Source: Cohnella sp. OV330 (lineage in GTDB: Bacteria; Bacillota; Bacilli; Paenibacillales; Paenibacillaceae). From it: a DNA stretch of 64,000 bases. Where the stretch lies: the NCBI RefSeq assembly GCF_900112065.1, contig NZ_FOKE01000003.1, forward strand, positions 176,052-240,051, read 5' to 3'. The notes under the pieces were generated by a model, which was not told the DNA's origin, searched no databases, and was given only the letters and a program-made list of their open reading frames with translations. Position numbers and translations under genes: made by a program. Below, piece by piece: positions 16,330-25,411 of the stretch (position 1 is the first letter of the stretch; each line of letters starts with the position of its first letter).

Positions 16330-18702
16330 TTGACTATTCCAGGCAGATTGACGGTAAAAACACGGCAAAAAGGAGCGCCGCTGAGCGATCTTTTCGGCAT
16401 CTTTTTCGAGGATCTCAATCACGCCGCGGACGGCGGGTTGTATGCCGAGCTTGTCCGCAATCGCTCCTTCGAGTTCGATCCGATCGATCATCCGGACTAT
16501 CGCGCGCTGACGGGTTGGGAGAAGATCGAGCGCGGGGCGGGCAAAGCGGACCTCGCCGTCGAACAGGCGTATCCGATCAACGATCGCAATACCCACTATG
16601 CGGTCATCGACATCAAGCAGGGAGGAGAAGGCGTCGGCCTTACCAATCTGGGCTTCAATAACGGCATACCCGTTCGAGCCGGCGAGCAGTATCGGTTTTC
16701 TGTCTATGCGCGGCGGGATGCCTCCTTTGAGGAGCCCGTGCGTATCGCGGTCGAGGGCGAAGACGGATCGGTCCATGCGGAGGCGGCCATCCAGGTCGAT
16801 TCCTCCGACTGGAAGCGGTACGAGGCGTCGCTGACTGCGCGCGCCACCGACTTCGGCAGCCGGTTGACGATCCTGACCCAAGGAACGGGGAGGCTGTATC
16901 TGGATATGGTGTCCCTGTTTCCTGCGAAGACATTCCGCGACTGGCCGAACGGGCTTCGTGAAGATATCGCGCAGCTATTGGCCGATCTGAAGCCGAAGTT
17001 CATGCGGTTTCCGGGAGGCTGCCTGGTGCACGACGGTTCGCTGAATGCGGAGGACCGGGATTCGATGTACCGGTGGAAAAACACGATCGGCGACGTCGCG
17101 CAGCGGCCCTCCAGACGCAACAACTGGCGGTATCATCAGACGCTGGGACTTGGCTACTATGAGTATTTTCAGTTCTGCGAAGATATCGGGGCGAAGCCGA
17201 TACCGATCCTGCCGGCCGGCTACGATCCGCATCACAAGCGAATCGTGCCGATCGCGGAGCTGGGCCCGTGGATCGACGATGCGCTTGACCTGATCGAATT
17301 CGCGAACGGCGATTCGTCTACCGAATGGGGGAGCCTCCGCGCGAAGCTCGGCCATCCGGCGCCCTTCAATCTCGAATACATCGGCATCGGGAACGAAGAG
17401 GTGGGCGCGCCGTTTTTCGAACGGTATGCGCACTTCCACCGGGCCATCAAGGACAAGCATCCGGCGATAAAAATCATTAATTCCAGCGGCCCCTTCGCTG
17501 CGGGCGGCGAATACGAACGCGGCTGGCGTTCTGCCAGAGAGCACAAATCGGATCTGGTAGACGAGCATTACTACCAGTCGCCGGAGTGGTTTTTGGCCAA
17601 TGTCCGCCGGTACGACAGCTTCAAGGCGGACGATCCGAAGGTGTTCCTGGGCGAATACGCTTCGTGGGGCAATGCCTATTACAATGCGTTGGCCGAGGCC
17701 GCCTTCATGACGGGACTCGAGCGGAATGCGCATGCGGTCGGTTTGGCGTGTTATGCGCCGCTGCTTTGCAACGTCGATTACGTGAATTGGAAGCCCGATC
17801 TGATCTGGTTCAACAACCACGAGGCGTTCGGAACCGCTAATTATTACGTTCAGCAGCTGTTCATGCGCCATCAAGGCGACTACTTGCTTCCCATCGAGGC
17901 AGCCGGCATGAAGGCGCCCGAGCCTATTCGGGAAGCGACGCCCATCCGCGGCAAGTTCGGGCTTGGCGCGAACGCGAACGCGGTCGAGTACACCTCGATC
18001 CGCTTTATCAACCATGCGACGGGCGAGACCCTCTCCTTTGCGGATACGGCGCTTGACCGGACGGGCGCGGGCGACAAGCAGACCGCCATGCTGGGCGCCA
18101 CCGATTGGGAGGATTATACGCTGTCGCTCAAAGCCAAGAAGACAGGCGGCGGTCAATGGGGATTCGCCATTTACTTCGGGTGGGCCGACGACCGGCATCA
18201 TTTGCAGTGGGACATCGGCGGCTGGCAGAACCAGGATTCCATGATCCACGCCGTAGTCGGCGGCAGAGGTTCGGTACTGACCCAAAGCTTGTTCGAAGTA
18301 CAGAACGGCGTGGAGTACGACCTAGCGCTTCGCGTTACGGGGAGAAAAATCGTCGCCTCCATTGACGGAGTCGTCGTCGCGGAGACCGAGGACCATATGC
18401 CGTATATCGAGCCTCTCTATTATTCGGCGAGCTTGGAGGAAGCGACGGGCGACACGATCGTGAAGATCGTCAACGTCCGCGGCGCGTCCGAGACGGTGGA
18501 GCTAGCGTTCGAGGGCGTGGCAAGCGACCGTGCGCTCGTCGCGGAAGTTCATGAACTGAGCGGCTACGATCTCGAAGACGAGAATTCGTTCGAACAACCG
18601 GCCAAGATCGCGCCGCGCACGAAGAACCTCACGGTCGAGGGGCCGGCATTCGCGTACGAATTTCCTAAGCATTCGGTGACGGTTATTAGGGTGCGGGGGT
18701 AA
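16330..18702 (+). CDS. Alpha-L-arabinofuranosidase, GH51, with embedded beta-sandwich module
   Basis: The likely start is TTG 16330, because AAAGGAG ends 10 nt upstream and the protein then opens TIPGRLTVKTRQKG. The frame is open to 16177 but the extra 51 residues are unlike the family. The product has about 790 residues and no signal peptide, so it is intracellular. An N-terminal CBM4/9-like module (about 30-190) is followed by the GH51 barrel, with FMRFPGGCLVHD, acid/base Glu in IGIGNEEVG (about 355) and nucleophile Glu in FLGEYAS (about 441). A concanavalin-like insert (about 545-690; WEDYTLSLKAKKTGGGQWGF) interrupts the C-terminal sandwich. It removes arabinose from imported arabino-oligosaccharides, which fits the nearby sugar importer and other glycosidases. 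Confidence 0.92.
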   Translation: MTIPGRLTVKTRQKGAPLSDLFGIFFEDLNHAADGGLYAELVRNRSFEFDPIDHPDYRALTGWEKIERGAGKADLAVEQAYPINDRNTHYAVIDIKQGGEGVGLTNLGFNNGIPVRAGEQYRFSVYARRDASFEEPVRIAVEGEDGSVHAEAAIQVDSSDWKRYEASLTARATDFGSRLTILTQGTGRLYLDMVSLFPAKTFRDWPNGLREDIAQLLADLKPKFMRFPGGCLVHDGSLNAEDRDSMYRWKNTIGDVAQRPSRRNNWRYHQTLGLGYYEYFQFCEDIGAKPIPILPAGYDPHHKRIVPIAELGPWIDDALDLIEFANGDSSTEWGSLRAKLGHPAPFNLEYIGIGNEEVGAPFFERYAHFHRAIKDKHPAIKIINSSGPFAAGGEYERGWRSAREHKSDLVDEHYYQSPEWFLANVRRYDSFKADDPKVFLGEYASWGNAYYNALAEAAFMTGLERNAHAVGLACYAPLLCNVDYVNWKPDLIWFNNHEAFGTANYYVQQLFMRHQGDYLLPIEAAGMKAPEPIREATPIRGKFGLGANANAVEYTSIRFINHATGETLSFADTALDRTGAGDKQTAMLGATDWEDYTLSLKAKKTGGGQWGFAIYFGWADDRHHLQWDIGGWQNQDSMIHAVVGGRGSVLTQSLFEVQNGVEYDLALRVTGRKIVASIDGVVVAETEDHMPYIEPLYYSASLEEATGDTIVKIVNVRGASETVELAFEGVASDRALVAEVHELSGYDLEDENSFEQPAKIAPRTKNLTVEGPAFAYEFPKHSVTVIRVRG

Positions 18703-18715
18703 TCAAGCTACCCTC

Positions 18716-19996
18716 CTAGTTAATCCATATTGTCTGCTCTCTTCGAGGCCCTACGGACACGCATCCGACTTTGACGCCGGCCGTCTCTTCAACGAAGGAG
18801 ATATAGCCGCGCGCTGCGGCCGGAAGCTCCGACAAATGGCGTGCGCCGGAGAGATCCGAGTTCCAGCCGGGGAGCATGCGATATACGGGCTGGGCTTCGT
18901 CTAGCTTGGCGGACACGGGAAAATGCTTCGTTACGCCCTCCGGCAGCTGGTAACCGATGCATACCGGAATTTCAGGAAAATAACCTAATACATCCATATT
19001 CGTCAGTGCGATCGTCGTCGTGCCTTGAAGCCGGCAGCCGTATCGCGTCGCTACCGCATCGAACCAACCGACGCGGCGCGGTCGGCCGGTGGTGGCGCCG
19101 TACTCGCCCGAGTCGCCCCCAAGTCGACGAAGCGTCTCTGCTTCCTCGCCATGAAGCTCGGTTATGAACGGCCCAGCCCCAACGCAGCTGGAATAGGCTT
19201 TGACGACGGCGATGATGTTGGTAATGGCGTAAGGCGGCAATCCGGCACCGACAGAAGCATAGCCGGCCAGCGTCGAAGACGACGTCGTGAACGGATAGAT
19301 GCCGTGGTCGGGGTCTCGCAGTGCGCCTAACTGACCTTCGAGCAGTATCGTTTTTCCCGATTCATAAGCTTCCTGTAAAAGCACGGTCGTGTCGTCTGCG
19401 TACTGACGCAGCTTCTCTGCAAGCACCAACAGCGACGGCATTACCTTCGCAGCTTCGACTGTCGGAGCGCCATACAGATTTTCCAGCAGCACGTTTTTCG
19501 CCGTTAAGCTTTTTTCCAACCGCATCCGCAGCCGATCCGCATCGAATAGATCCGACATTTGAATGCCCAGCTTCGCATATTTGTCCGAATAAAAAGGCGC
19601 GATCCCTCTGCGGGTAGAACCGAATCCCTGGCTGCCGAGCCGATCCTCCTCCAGTCCGTCTAAAGCCCGATGCACCGGCAAAACCAGCTGCGCGCGATCC
19701 GACACGCGAAGCTTTGGCGCAGGAACGCCCGCGGCTTTTAGCTCCGCCAGTTCTGTTAAGAGGGTCTCGGCGTCAAGCGCGGCGCCCGGACCGATCACAT
19801 TCGTGACCTGCGGATGGAACACGCCGGAAGGCAGCATATGCAGCGCAAATCTGCCGTATTCGTTCAAAATCGTATGACCGGCATTGCTACCGCCTTGAAA
19901 CCTTACGACGAACGCCGAATCCGCCGCCATGGCATCCGTTATTTTTCCTTTTCCTTCGTCGCCCCAGTTCGCCCCAACGATCGCCGTCGCACTCAC
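18716..19996 (-). CDS. Adenylosuccinate synthetase-like protein (PurA paralogue)
   Basis: Condenses IMP and aspartate using GTP in AMP synthesis if active. Visible are the phosphate loop NWGDEGKGK, NAGHT with the catalytic His, the GPGAALD region, GIYPFTTSSST, TGRPRRVGW and the closing SVGPRREQTI. The guanine-contact motif normally TKLD reads TNMD here, and several loops deviate from the housekeeping enzyme. GTG 19996 is chosen because GGAAGG lies 10 nt upstream and it matches the family's N-terminal length; ATG 20014 would add six residues. The product has 426 residues. It is divergent from a LysR-type gene rather than in a purine operon, so it is probably a regulated second copy rather than the sole PurA. 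Confidence 0.85.
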   Translation of the reverse strand: MSATAIVGANWGDEGKGKITDAMAADSAFVVRFQGGSNAGHTILNEYGRFALHMLPSGVFHPQVTNVIGPGAALDAETLLTELAELKAAGVPAPKLRVSDRAQLVLPVHRALDGLEEDRLGSQGFGSTRRGIAPFYSDKYAKLGIQMSDLFDADRLRMRLEKSLTAKNVLLENLYGAPTVEAAKVMPSLLVLAEKLRQYADDTTVLLQEAYESGKTILLEGQLGALRDPDHGIYPFTTSSSTLAGYASVGAGLPPYAITNIIAVVKAYSSCVGAGPFITELHGEEAETLRRLGGDSGEYGATTGRPRRVGWFDAVATRYGCRLQGTTTIALTNMDVLGYFPEIPVCIGYQLPEGVTKHFPVSAKLDEAQPVYRMLPGWNSDLSGARHLSELPAAARGYISFVEETAGVKVGCVSVGPRREQTIWIN

Positions 19997-20051
19997 GATG
20001 CTCACGCCTTCCATCTTGTAGTGGTTTTACGTCTTTGAGTATACTTGGAGG

Positions 20052-20072
20052 ATTGATATCAATAAAATTGAT
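20052..20072. promoter_or_regulatory. Palindrome plus half site between purA-like and lysR genes
   Basis: ATTGATATCAAT (20052-20063) is a perfect 12-bp palindrome followed four bases later by the half site ATTGAT (20067-20072). It lies in the 105-bp divergent gap, where a LysR-type regulator would bind. Binding is an inference. Confidence 0.5.
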
Positions 20073-20101
20073 CTTAGTAATATAAGATATAAAGTGAGGT
20101 A

Positions 20102-21014
20102 ATGAATGTGGATCAGGATATCAGCTTGGACTGGTACCGGGTGTTTTTCTGGACAGCGAAGACGGGCAGCCTGTCCCGAGCCGCCGAACGGCTCTACATC
20201 ACGCAGCCGGCAGTGAGCCACACACTGAAGCTGCTCGAGAGCAAGCTGGGCGGACAGCTCTTTTTCGCACCTCAAGAGGCGTTCAACTGACCGCTGAAGG
20301 ACAAGAGTTGCTGCGGCACCTGGAAGTCGCTTTTCTCGCGATCGAGAGCGCGGAGCGGCAATTAGCGGAAAGGCATGGATTGAGCAGTGGGGAGATCCAT
20401 ATCGGGGCGAGCGATACCTTATGCCATCATTACCTGTTGCCGTACTTAGAACGGTTCCGCAGGGAGTATCCGGGCATCCGAATCAGCGTGACGAACAGGA
20501 CGTCGCCGGAGACGGTAAAGCTACTGAAGGAAGGCCGTATCGATTTTGGCATCATCAGCCTGCCGGCATCCGATCCGGCGATCGACGTCCGGGATAGCAT
20601 GCAACTCCATGACTGCCTTGTTGCCGGGCGCGCCTTTTCGGACTTGGAGGGGCGCCTTTTTTACTGGCCGAATTGCGCGATTACCCGCTCTTGCTGCTTG
20701 AGCCGGGCGGGACGACGCGGCAATATCTCGATGCCTATGCGCATGCGCACGGAGAGACTTTACAGCCTGAACTTGAGCTGGGCAGTCTCGATCTTCTGGC
20801 GGCGTTTGCGAAGAGCGGTTTTGGACTCGCTTTTGTGATCAAAGAATACGTCTTGGAAGAGCTTGCTGCAGGCCGACTCGTCGAACTGGCGCTCGAGCCT
20901 CCGGTTCCCTCTCGACGGATCGGCATCGCGACGCTAAAAAACGGATCTGTGTCCGCGGCAGGCAAGGCGTTTATCGCCCTCTTGCTCGATGAAAAAAAGG
21001 CTGGGGCCGATTGA
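20102..21014 (+). pseudogene. LysR-family regulator, interrupted by two single-base frameshifts
   Basis: Three reading frames together give one full LysR protein of about 300 residues. The HTH (WYRVFFWTAKTGSLSRAAER, TQPAVSHTLKLLE) is in the first part. The effector domain (IHIGASDTLCHHYLLP, then LLLLEPGGTTRQYLD) is in the second and third. The first break is at the T5 run 20261-20265, where one added T restores LFFRTSRGVQLTAEGQ. The second is at the T6 run 20657-20662, where one added T restores LLAELRDYPLLLLEPG. Both breaks are losses in homopolymers, so the gene may be a true pseudogene or intact with sequencing errors. It is divergent from the purA-like gene, which it probably regulated. 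Confidence 0.85.
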
Positions 21015-21044
21015 AGCACTCGGTTTGTCCAACGGGGGGAGACG

Positions 21045-21926
21045 TCAGTGATCCAGCATTTCGATAAAGGCTTTGGCTGAGAGCGAAGGCGCCGAATCCT
21101 TTCGCGAGGCCATTCCGAAGTGCCTTGCCGGCAGCGGAACTTGTGTGTTTAGCTCCAGCAACGAGCCGCTTGCAACGCGGGAAGCGATGAAGGCTTTTGG
21201 CACGAAGGCCACTCCGTAACCACGCTCCGCGAATTCTGCAAGCATCTCAAGACTGCTCAGCTCGAAGTCGGCCTCCGCCTCGATCCCATGCGATCGGAGC
21301 CAGCTTTCGATGAACAGCCGGGTCGAGCTGCCGGGAGACAGCATCAGAAGGGGGAGCTCCGCTAGCCGTCCCATCGACAGCGGCTCCTTGGCCCAATCGG
21401 CATGAACTTTTCCTACTACAGCACAATAGGGCGAAGCATGAGAGGCGCCTACCTTGATCTCTTCGTCCTCGAGGGGCAAATGAACGAAGCCCAAGTCTAG
21501 CGAACCCTCCTTTAACCTTTCCACAATGCGGCTGGTCCGTTCTTGCGACAATTGAATACGGATAGCGGGATATCGGGCGTGGAAGGCGTCTAGCGAGGGG
21601 AGTAGAAAGTCTTTAATGATCGCTCCGTTCGCACCGATCCGCAGCCGGCCCTCCTCGTATTGCTTCAACTGCTTCATATGATGCTCTGCCGAATCAAGTT
21701 CAGTAAATGCGTGCCGGATATATCGGTACAAGGCTTGTCCTTCCGAAGTTAACCGGACCCCTTTGGACAGCCTGTCAAACAAGACAACTCCCAGTGCCTC
21801 TTCCAGCTGCTTGATCGCATAGCTTACCGAAGGCTGCGTCATGTGAAGGCTTTGCGCGGCTTTGGTTAGATTGGCGGTCTCTGCGGCCTGTAAGAAAACG
21901 CGATACCATTCCATATTCGCGATCAT
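21045..21926 (-). CDS. LysR-family transcriptional regulator beside aroC-like gene
   Basis: Start chosen at ATG 21926 (MIANMEWYRVFLQ), preceded by AGAGAGG; the longer frame to 22112 runs over the aroC start and has no site. The product has 293 residues. The N-terminal winged HTH reads NLTKAAQSLHMTQPSVSYAIKQLE, and the C-terminal two thirds is the periplasmic-binding-like effector domain. Its first helix (EWYRVF) resembles the LysR gene at 20102, suggesting the two arose by duplication. It is divergent from the chorismate synthase gene over a short gap with an inverted repeat, so it likely controls that gene. Confidence 0.9.
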   Translation of the reverse strand: MIANMEWYRVFLQAAETANLTKAAQSLHMTQPSVSYAIKQLEEALGVVLFDRLSKGVRLTSEGQALYRYIRHAFTELDSAEHHMKQLKQYEEGRLRIGANGAIIKDFLLPSLDAFHARYPAIRIQLSQERTSRIVERLKEGSLDLGFVHLPLEDEEIKVGASHASPYCAVVGKVHADWAKEPLSMGRLAELPLLMLSPGSSTRLFIESWLRSHGIEAEADFELSSLEMLAEFAERGYGVAFVPKAFIASRVASGSLLELNTQVPLPARHFGMASRKDSAPSLSAKAFIEMLDH

Positions 21927-21987
21927 GTGATATCGATCCTCTCTATGGCAAACGCCGATTTTTCTGATTTCATTTATTGCAAGTATA

Positions 21988-22005
21988 TCTCTAAACTCAT
22001 AGAGA
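21988..22005. promoter_or_regulatory. Inverted repeat between lysR and aroC-like genes
   Basis: TCTCTA (21988-21993) and TAGAGA (22000-22005) are perfect inverted arms around a 6-bp centre. A LysR-type site in the divergent promoter is the likely role, by position and symmetry only. Confidence 0.45.
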
Positions 22006-22035
22006 GGGAATCTTAACGCGTCGGGAGGCGGCGGC

Positions 22036-23091
22036 ATGGCTGGAAGTACATTCGGGGAACGCTTGAAAATGACGACGTTTGGGGAGTCGCATGGAGTATC
22101 CGTAGGCGTCATTGTGGAAGGCGTTACGCCGGGCGTTGAGCTTGACGAGGCTTATATCCAGGTTCAAATGGACCGGAGGAGGCCGGGTCAGTCCTCGGTC
22201 ACGACCCCAAGAAAGGAATATGACAAAATTCGCATCCTGTCCGGCGTCTTTGAAGGGCGAACGACAGGGACACCTTTGTGCATCATGCTCAACAATACGG
22301 ATATGATCCCTTCGGCGTACGACGATATCAAGTCGATGTACCGGCCCGGTCATGCCGATTTTACTTATGATATGAAGTACGGCTTTCGCGACTATAGAGG
22401 GAGCGGCAGGGCTTCCGGGAGAGAAACGGCAGCGCGGGTGGCGGCCGGGGCAGTTGCGCGCAAGCTGTTGGAGCGAAGAGGCGTGTCTATTCTGGCGTAT
22501 ACGACTGAGATCGGCGGCATCCGGTGCGAGACATTCGACGCGAATGCGATCGATCGCAATATCGTGCGAGCGTGCGACGCTGAAGCGGCGGTACGCATGA
22601 TCGAACGCGTTGAACGATTAGCTGATGAAGGGGACAGCTGCGGGGGCATCGTGGAATGCAGGATCGGCGGCGTCGCGGCGGGGCTTGGGGAGCCTGTGTT
22701 TGACAAATTGGACGCGGAACTAGCGAAGGCGATGTTGTCCGTCGGCGCGATCAAAGGGATTGAATTCGGAGCGGGTTTTCAAGCCGCTTCGATGCGAGGA
22801 AGCGAGCACAACGACCAGATGGATGCAGACGGATTTGTGACCAACCATGCCGGCGGCATCGTCGGCGGCATCAGTACCGGTTCGGATATTGTGTTCCGCG
22901 TCGTCGTCAAGCCCACGTCATCCATCTCCCTCGCGCAAAGGACCGTTGACGCAGAAGGCCGGGAGCGGGACATCTCGACGATCGGCAGGCACGATCCGTG
23001 CATTTGTCCTCGGATCGTGCCTGTAATCGAAGCAATGGCGTGCATGGTCATCGAAGATCATTACAAGAGACAGGCTGCTTTATTAGATTAG
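22036..23091 (+). CDS. aroC: Chorismate synthase, long enterobacterial-type form (AroC-like)
   Basis: Converts 5-enolpyruvylshikimate-3-phosphate to chorismate with reduced FMN. A 351-residue protein with the family signatures TTFGESHG, RRRPGQSS, ILSGVFEGRTTGTP, RPGHADFTY, GSGRASGRETAARVAAGAVA and GRHDPCICPR. The MAGSTFGERLKMTTFGESHG opening is that of the E. coli-type enzyme; the B. subtilis-type protein opens MRYLTAGESHG. It is not next to other aromatic-pathway genes and is divergent from a LysR gene, so it is probably a secondary, regulated copy. Its end overlaps the convergent GH27 gene by 4 bp. Confidence 0.93.
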   Translation: MAGSTFGERLKMTTFGESHGVSVGVIVEGVTPGVELDEAYIQVQMDRRRPGQSSVTTPRKEYDKIRILSGVFEGRTTGTPLCIMLNNTDMIPSAYDDIKSMYRPGHADFTYDMKYGFRDYRGSGRASGRETAARVAAGAVARKLLERRGVSILAYTTEIGGIRCETFDANAIDRNIVRACDAEAAVRMIERVERLADEGDSCGGIVECRIGGVAAGLGEPVFDKLDAELAKAMLSVGAIKGIEFGAGFQAASMRGSEHNDQMDADGFVTNHAGGIVGGISTGSDIVFRVVVKPTSSISLAQRTVDAEGRERDISTIGRHDPCICPRIVPVIEAMACMVIEDHYKRQAALLD

Positions 23092-24380
23092 CGCGAGCTC
23101 AGCCTCACCAGCCTCGCGCCATGCGACGCGACCTCCAGCTCCAGCTGCTCCCCGACCGGCGCAAGCGCCGACGAAGCCCACATATCGAACACCGTAGTGT
23201 CGGAGCCTCCTCTCAAGCCGAGCGCTTCCAGTGCGACGTCCACCTGCAGAGGCGCGTCGCCGGTGTTGAACAACGCGACATACCGCACGCCGTCCGGCCC
23301 GTTCGACGTCCAGACGATGCGGTCGCCGTCCCGCGACACCAGCCTGGCGTCCGTCCCGTCGCGATGCATCGCGAGCACGTCGCGGTTCGTGAGCAGCGAC
23401 AGCGTCCAATCGTCGTTGTCGTTCAGTTCGCCGCCGAAGAACAGGGGAGAGCGGAACAGCGTCCATAGCGTCATCATCGTCACCTGCTCGTCCTTGGTGA
23501 AGCGCGTCCAGCGGTCCGCGCCGCCGCCGTCGACCGAACGGATGCCGATATGCCCGAGCGGCAGCATGTCGCAGTCCGGCCAATGTCCCGGTCCCGTCCG
23601 GCCCTGCCACTTTTCGCAGCGGTCGAACATGTCGAGCAGCAGCTCCCATAGGTCCCAGAAGTCGTCGGTCATCCGCCACATGTTGGCGTTCGCCTCCAGG
23701 AAATCGGCGTGCGCGATCGGCGCCGGTCCCGGCGACAGGCTCAGCGTCATCGGCCGTCCGCAGCGGTCGATCGCCGCCCGGATCATCGCGATCTCCGGCA
23801 GATGCGTATCGTACAGCCGGGATGCGGCGATATCGTCCACCTTGACGAAGTCGACGCCCCACTGCGCATACAGCTCGAACAGCGAATCGTAGTAGGCCTG
23901 CGCGCCCTCCTTGGATGCGTCGACGCCGTACATGTCGGTGTTCCACGGGCAGATCGAGTTCGGATGCGCGATGTCGCGCGCGGTGGCGGATGTGCCTTTG
24001 ATCGGCGTAGCGGCATGCGCGGCTTGGCGCGGGATGCCCCGCATGATGTGGATTCCGAATTTGAGTCCGAGGCTATGAACGTAATCGGCGAGCGGCTTGA
24101 AGCCTTGGCCGTCTGCAGCGGAGGGGAACCGGTTCGCGGCGGGCATCAGCCGCGAATACGCGTCCATCTCGAGCGGCACGAACGAACGGTATTGCGAGGA
24201 GACGGCGCCAGGTTCGTACCACTGGATATCGACTACGACGTATTCCCAGCCGAAGTCCTTCAGGTGCTTGGCCATGTAGTCGGCATTGGCGCGGATTTCT
24301 TTTTCGGTCACGGCGGCGCCGTAGCAATCCCAGCTGTTCCAGCCCATCGGCGGCGTCGGGGCGATCAGATGATGATTCAA
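23088..24380 (-). CDS. Alpha-galactosidase, GH27 family
   Basis: A 430-residue enzyme without a signal peptide, so intracellular. It has the GH27 opening APTPPMGWNSWDCYG, DYVHSLGLKFGIH, the nucleophile Asp in VDFVKVDDI (about residue 182) and the acid/base region WRMTDDFWD (near 235). A C-terminal beta-sandwich follows (from about 340; VALFNTGDAP). It cleaves terminal alpha-D-galactosyl residues, or in some members beta-L-arabinopyranosyl residues, from imported oligosaccharides. Two AraC-type regulator genes lie immediately upstream on the same strand and are the likely controllers. Confidence 0.92.
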   Translation of the reverse strand: MNHHLIAPTPPMGWNSWDCYGAAVTEKEIRANADYMAKHLKDFGWEYVVVDIQWYEPGAVSSQYRSFVPLEMDAYSRLMPAANRFPSAADGQGFKPLADYVHSLGLKFGIHIMRGIPRQAAHAATPIKGTSATARDIAHPNSICPWNTDMYGVDASKEGAQAYYDSLFELYAQWGVDFVKVDDIAASRLYDTHLPEIAMIRAAIDRCGRPMTLSLSPGPAPIAHADFLEANANMWRMTDDFWDLWELLLDMFDRCEKWQGRTGPGHWPDCDMLPLGHIGIRSVDGGGADRWTRFTKDEQVTMMTLWTLFRSPLFFGGELNDNDDWTLSLLTNRDVLAMHRDGTDARLVSRDGDRIVWTSNGPDGVRYVALFNTGDAPLQVDVALEALGLRGGSDTTVFDMWASSALAPVGEQLELEVASHGARLVRLSSR

Positions 24381-24496
24381 GCGGAGACACTCCCTATCCG
24401 AAGAGATATAATTGCGGTTGTGTCCTCATCATAATGCCGCCGGGACTTGCTGAAAACCGTAATTTTGGACGATGGATAGCACAAAATTGCTGCTCG

Positions 24497-25381
24497 TTAT
24501 GAGTCGTAGAACAACCGGCTGTACGGGAGCTGACGGCCTTCGCGATACTGGCCGGGCGTCTGACCGGTCAGCCTGCGAAACACTTTGATAAAATAACTGC
24601 CGCTCGAATATCCGACGGCGGAGGCGATCGCTTCGATGCTCCAATCGGTCCGGCCGAGCAGCTCGACGGAGCGTTCGATCCGCACGCGGTTCAAATAATC
24701 GTTGGGTGTCTGGCCGACGTAACGCGAGAAAGTCCTAAGGAAGTGATACTTGGACAAGCCCGACTCGGCGGCCAGCTGCGATTGGCCGACCATCTTGGCG
24801 TAGTTCGCGTCGATGTAGCGGACCGCCGCGCGGACGGTATCCGGCCAAGCCTCCCGCTCCCGATCGGGAGCGGAAGCGAAGCGGGCGAGCGCCATGACGA
24901 ATTGATAGACGTGGGAGGAGGCGGTGTACGGGTCCGTTATCTTGCCGTCGCGCGCTTCCTCGAAGATCGCCCGCAGCTTGCGGATGGGGGCGCTGCCCGC
25001 CGGCAGCTCGATGACGTCTCCCAGCTTGGACTTGATCGCTTCCCAAGCGGGGAGGAGAAGGCGCGGTCTGAACAGCAGAAAATAAAAGGCCCATTCCGCC
25101 TTGTCTGCAGGCAGGTAGTAGCAATGGTCCCCGGGAATCTCGACGAGAAAGGCCGAGCCCGTGCCTACGTCTTCCCGGCGCTCCCCGATCTCGACGGCGC
25201 CTTCGCCTGCCAGCGTATATTGAAAGAGCAGGAGTGGTCCGTCGTCGCGTTTCAGGCCGTCCCAGCGATACGTAACGCTGGTCTCCCGTTCCCGTCCGAC
25301 CGCAAATAAGCCGCAAAGCGGCAGCTCGGGGGAATCGGCGAAGCGGAAGCCGTAGGTTCCGTATTCGGCGGCTTCGGTCAT
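24497..25381 (-). CDS. AraC-family transcriptional regulator
   Basis: Start set at ATG 25381, with AAAGGAG 8 nt upstream; a GTG seven codons earlier is less likely. The product has 295 residues. The N-terminal half is a cupin-like sugar-sensing domain (LLLFQYTLAGEGAVE). The C-terminal 100 residues are the AraC double HTH (LAAESGLSKYHFLRTFSRYVGQTPNDYL, VGYSSGSYFIKVFRRLTGQTPGQYR). It lies between the GH27 gene and a second AraC gene on the same strand and probably regulates the glycosidases around it. Confidence 0.92.
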   Translation of the reverse strand: MTEAAEYGTYGFRFADSPELPLCGLFAVGRERETSVTYRWDGLKRDDGPLLLFQYTLAGEGAVEIGERREDVGTGSAFLVEIPGDHCYYLPADKAEWAFYFLLFRPRLLLPAWEAIKSKLGDVIELPAGSAPIRKLRAIFEEARDGKITDPYTASSHVYQFVMALARFASAPDREREAWPDTVRAAVRYIDANYAKMVGQSQLAAESGLSKYHFLRTFSRYVGQTPNDYLNRVRIERSVELLGRTDWSIEAIASAVGYSSGSYFIKVFRRLTGQTPGQYREGRQLPYSRLFYDS

Positions 25382-25411
25382 TTCATCGTCTCCTTTCCGC
25401 ACCCCTCAAGG

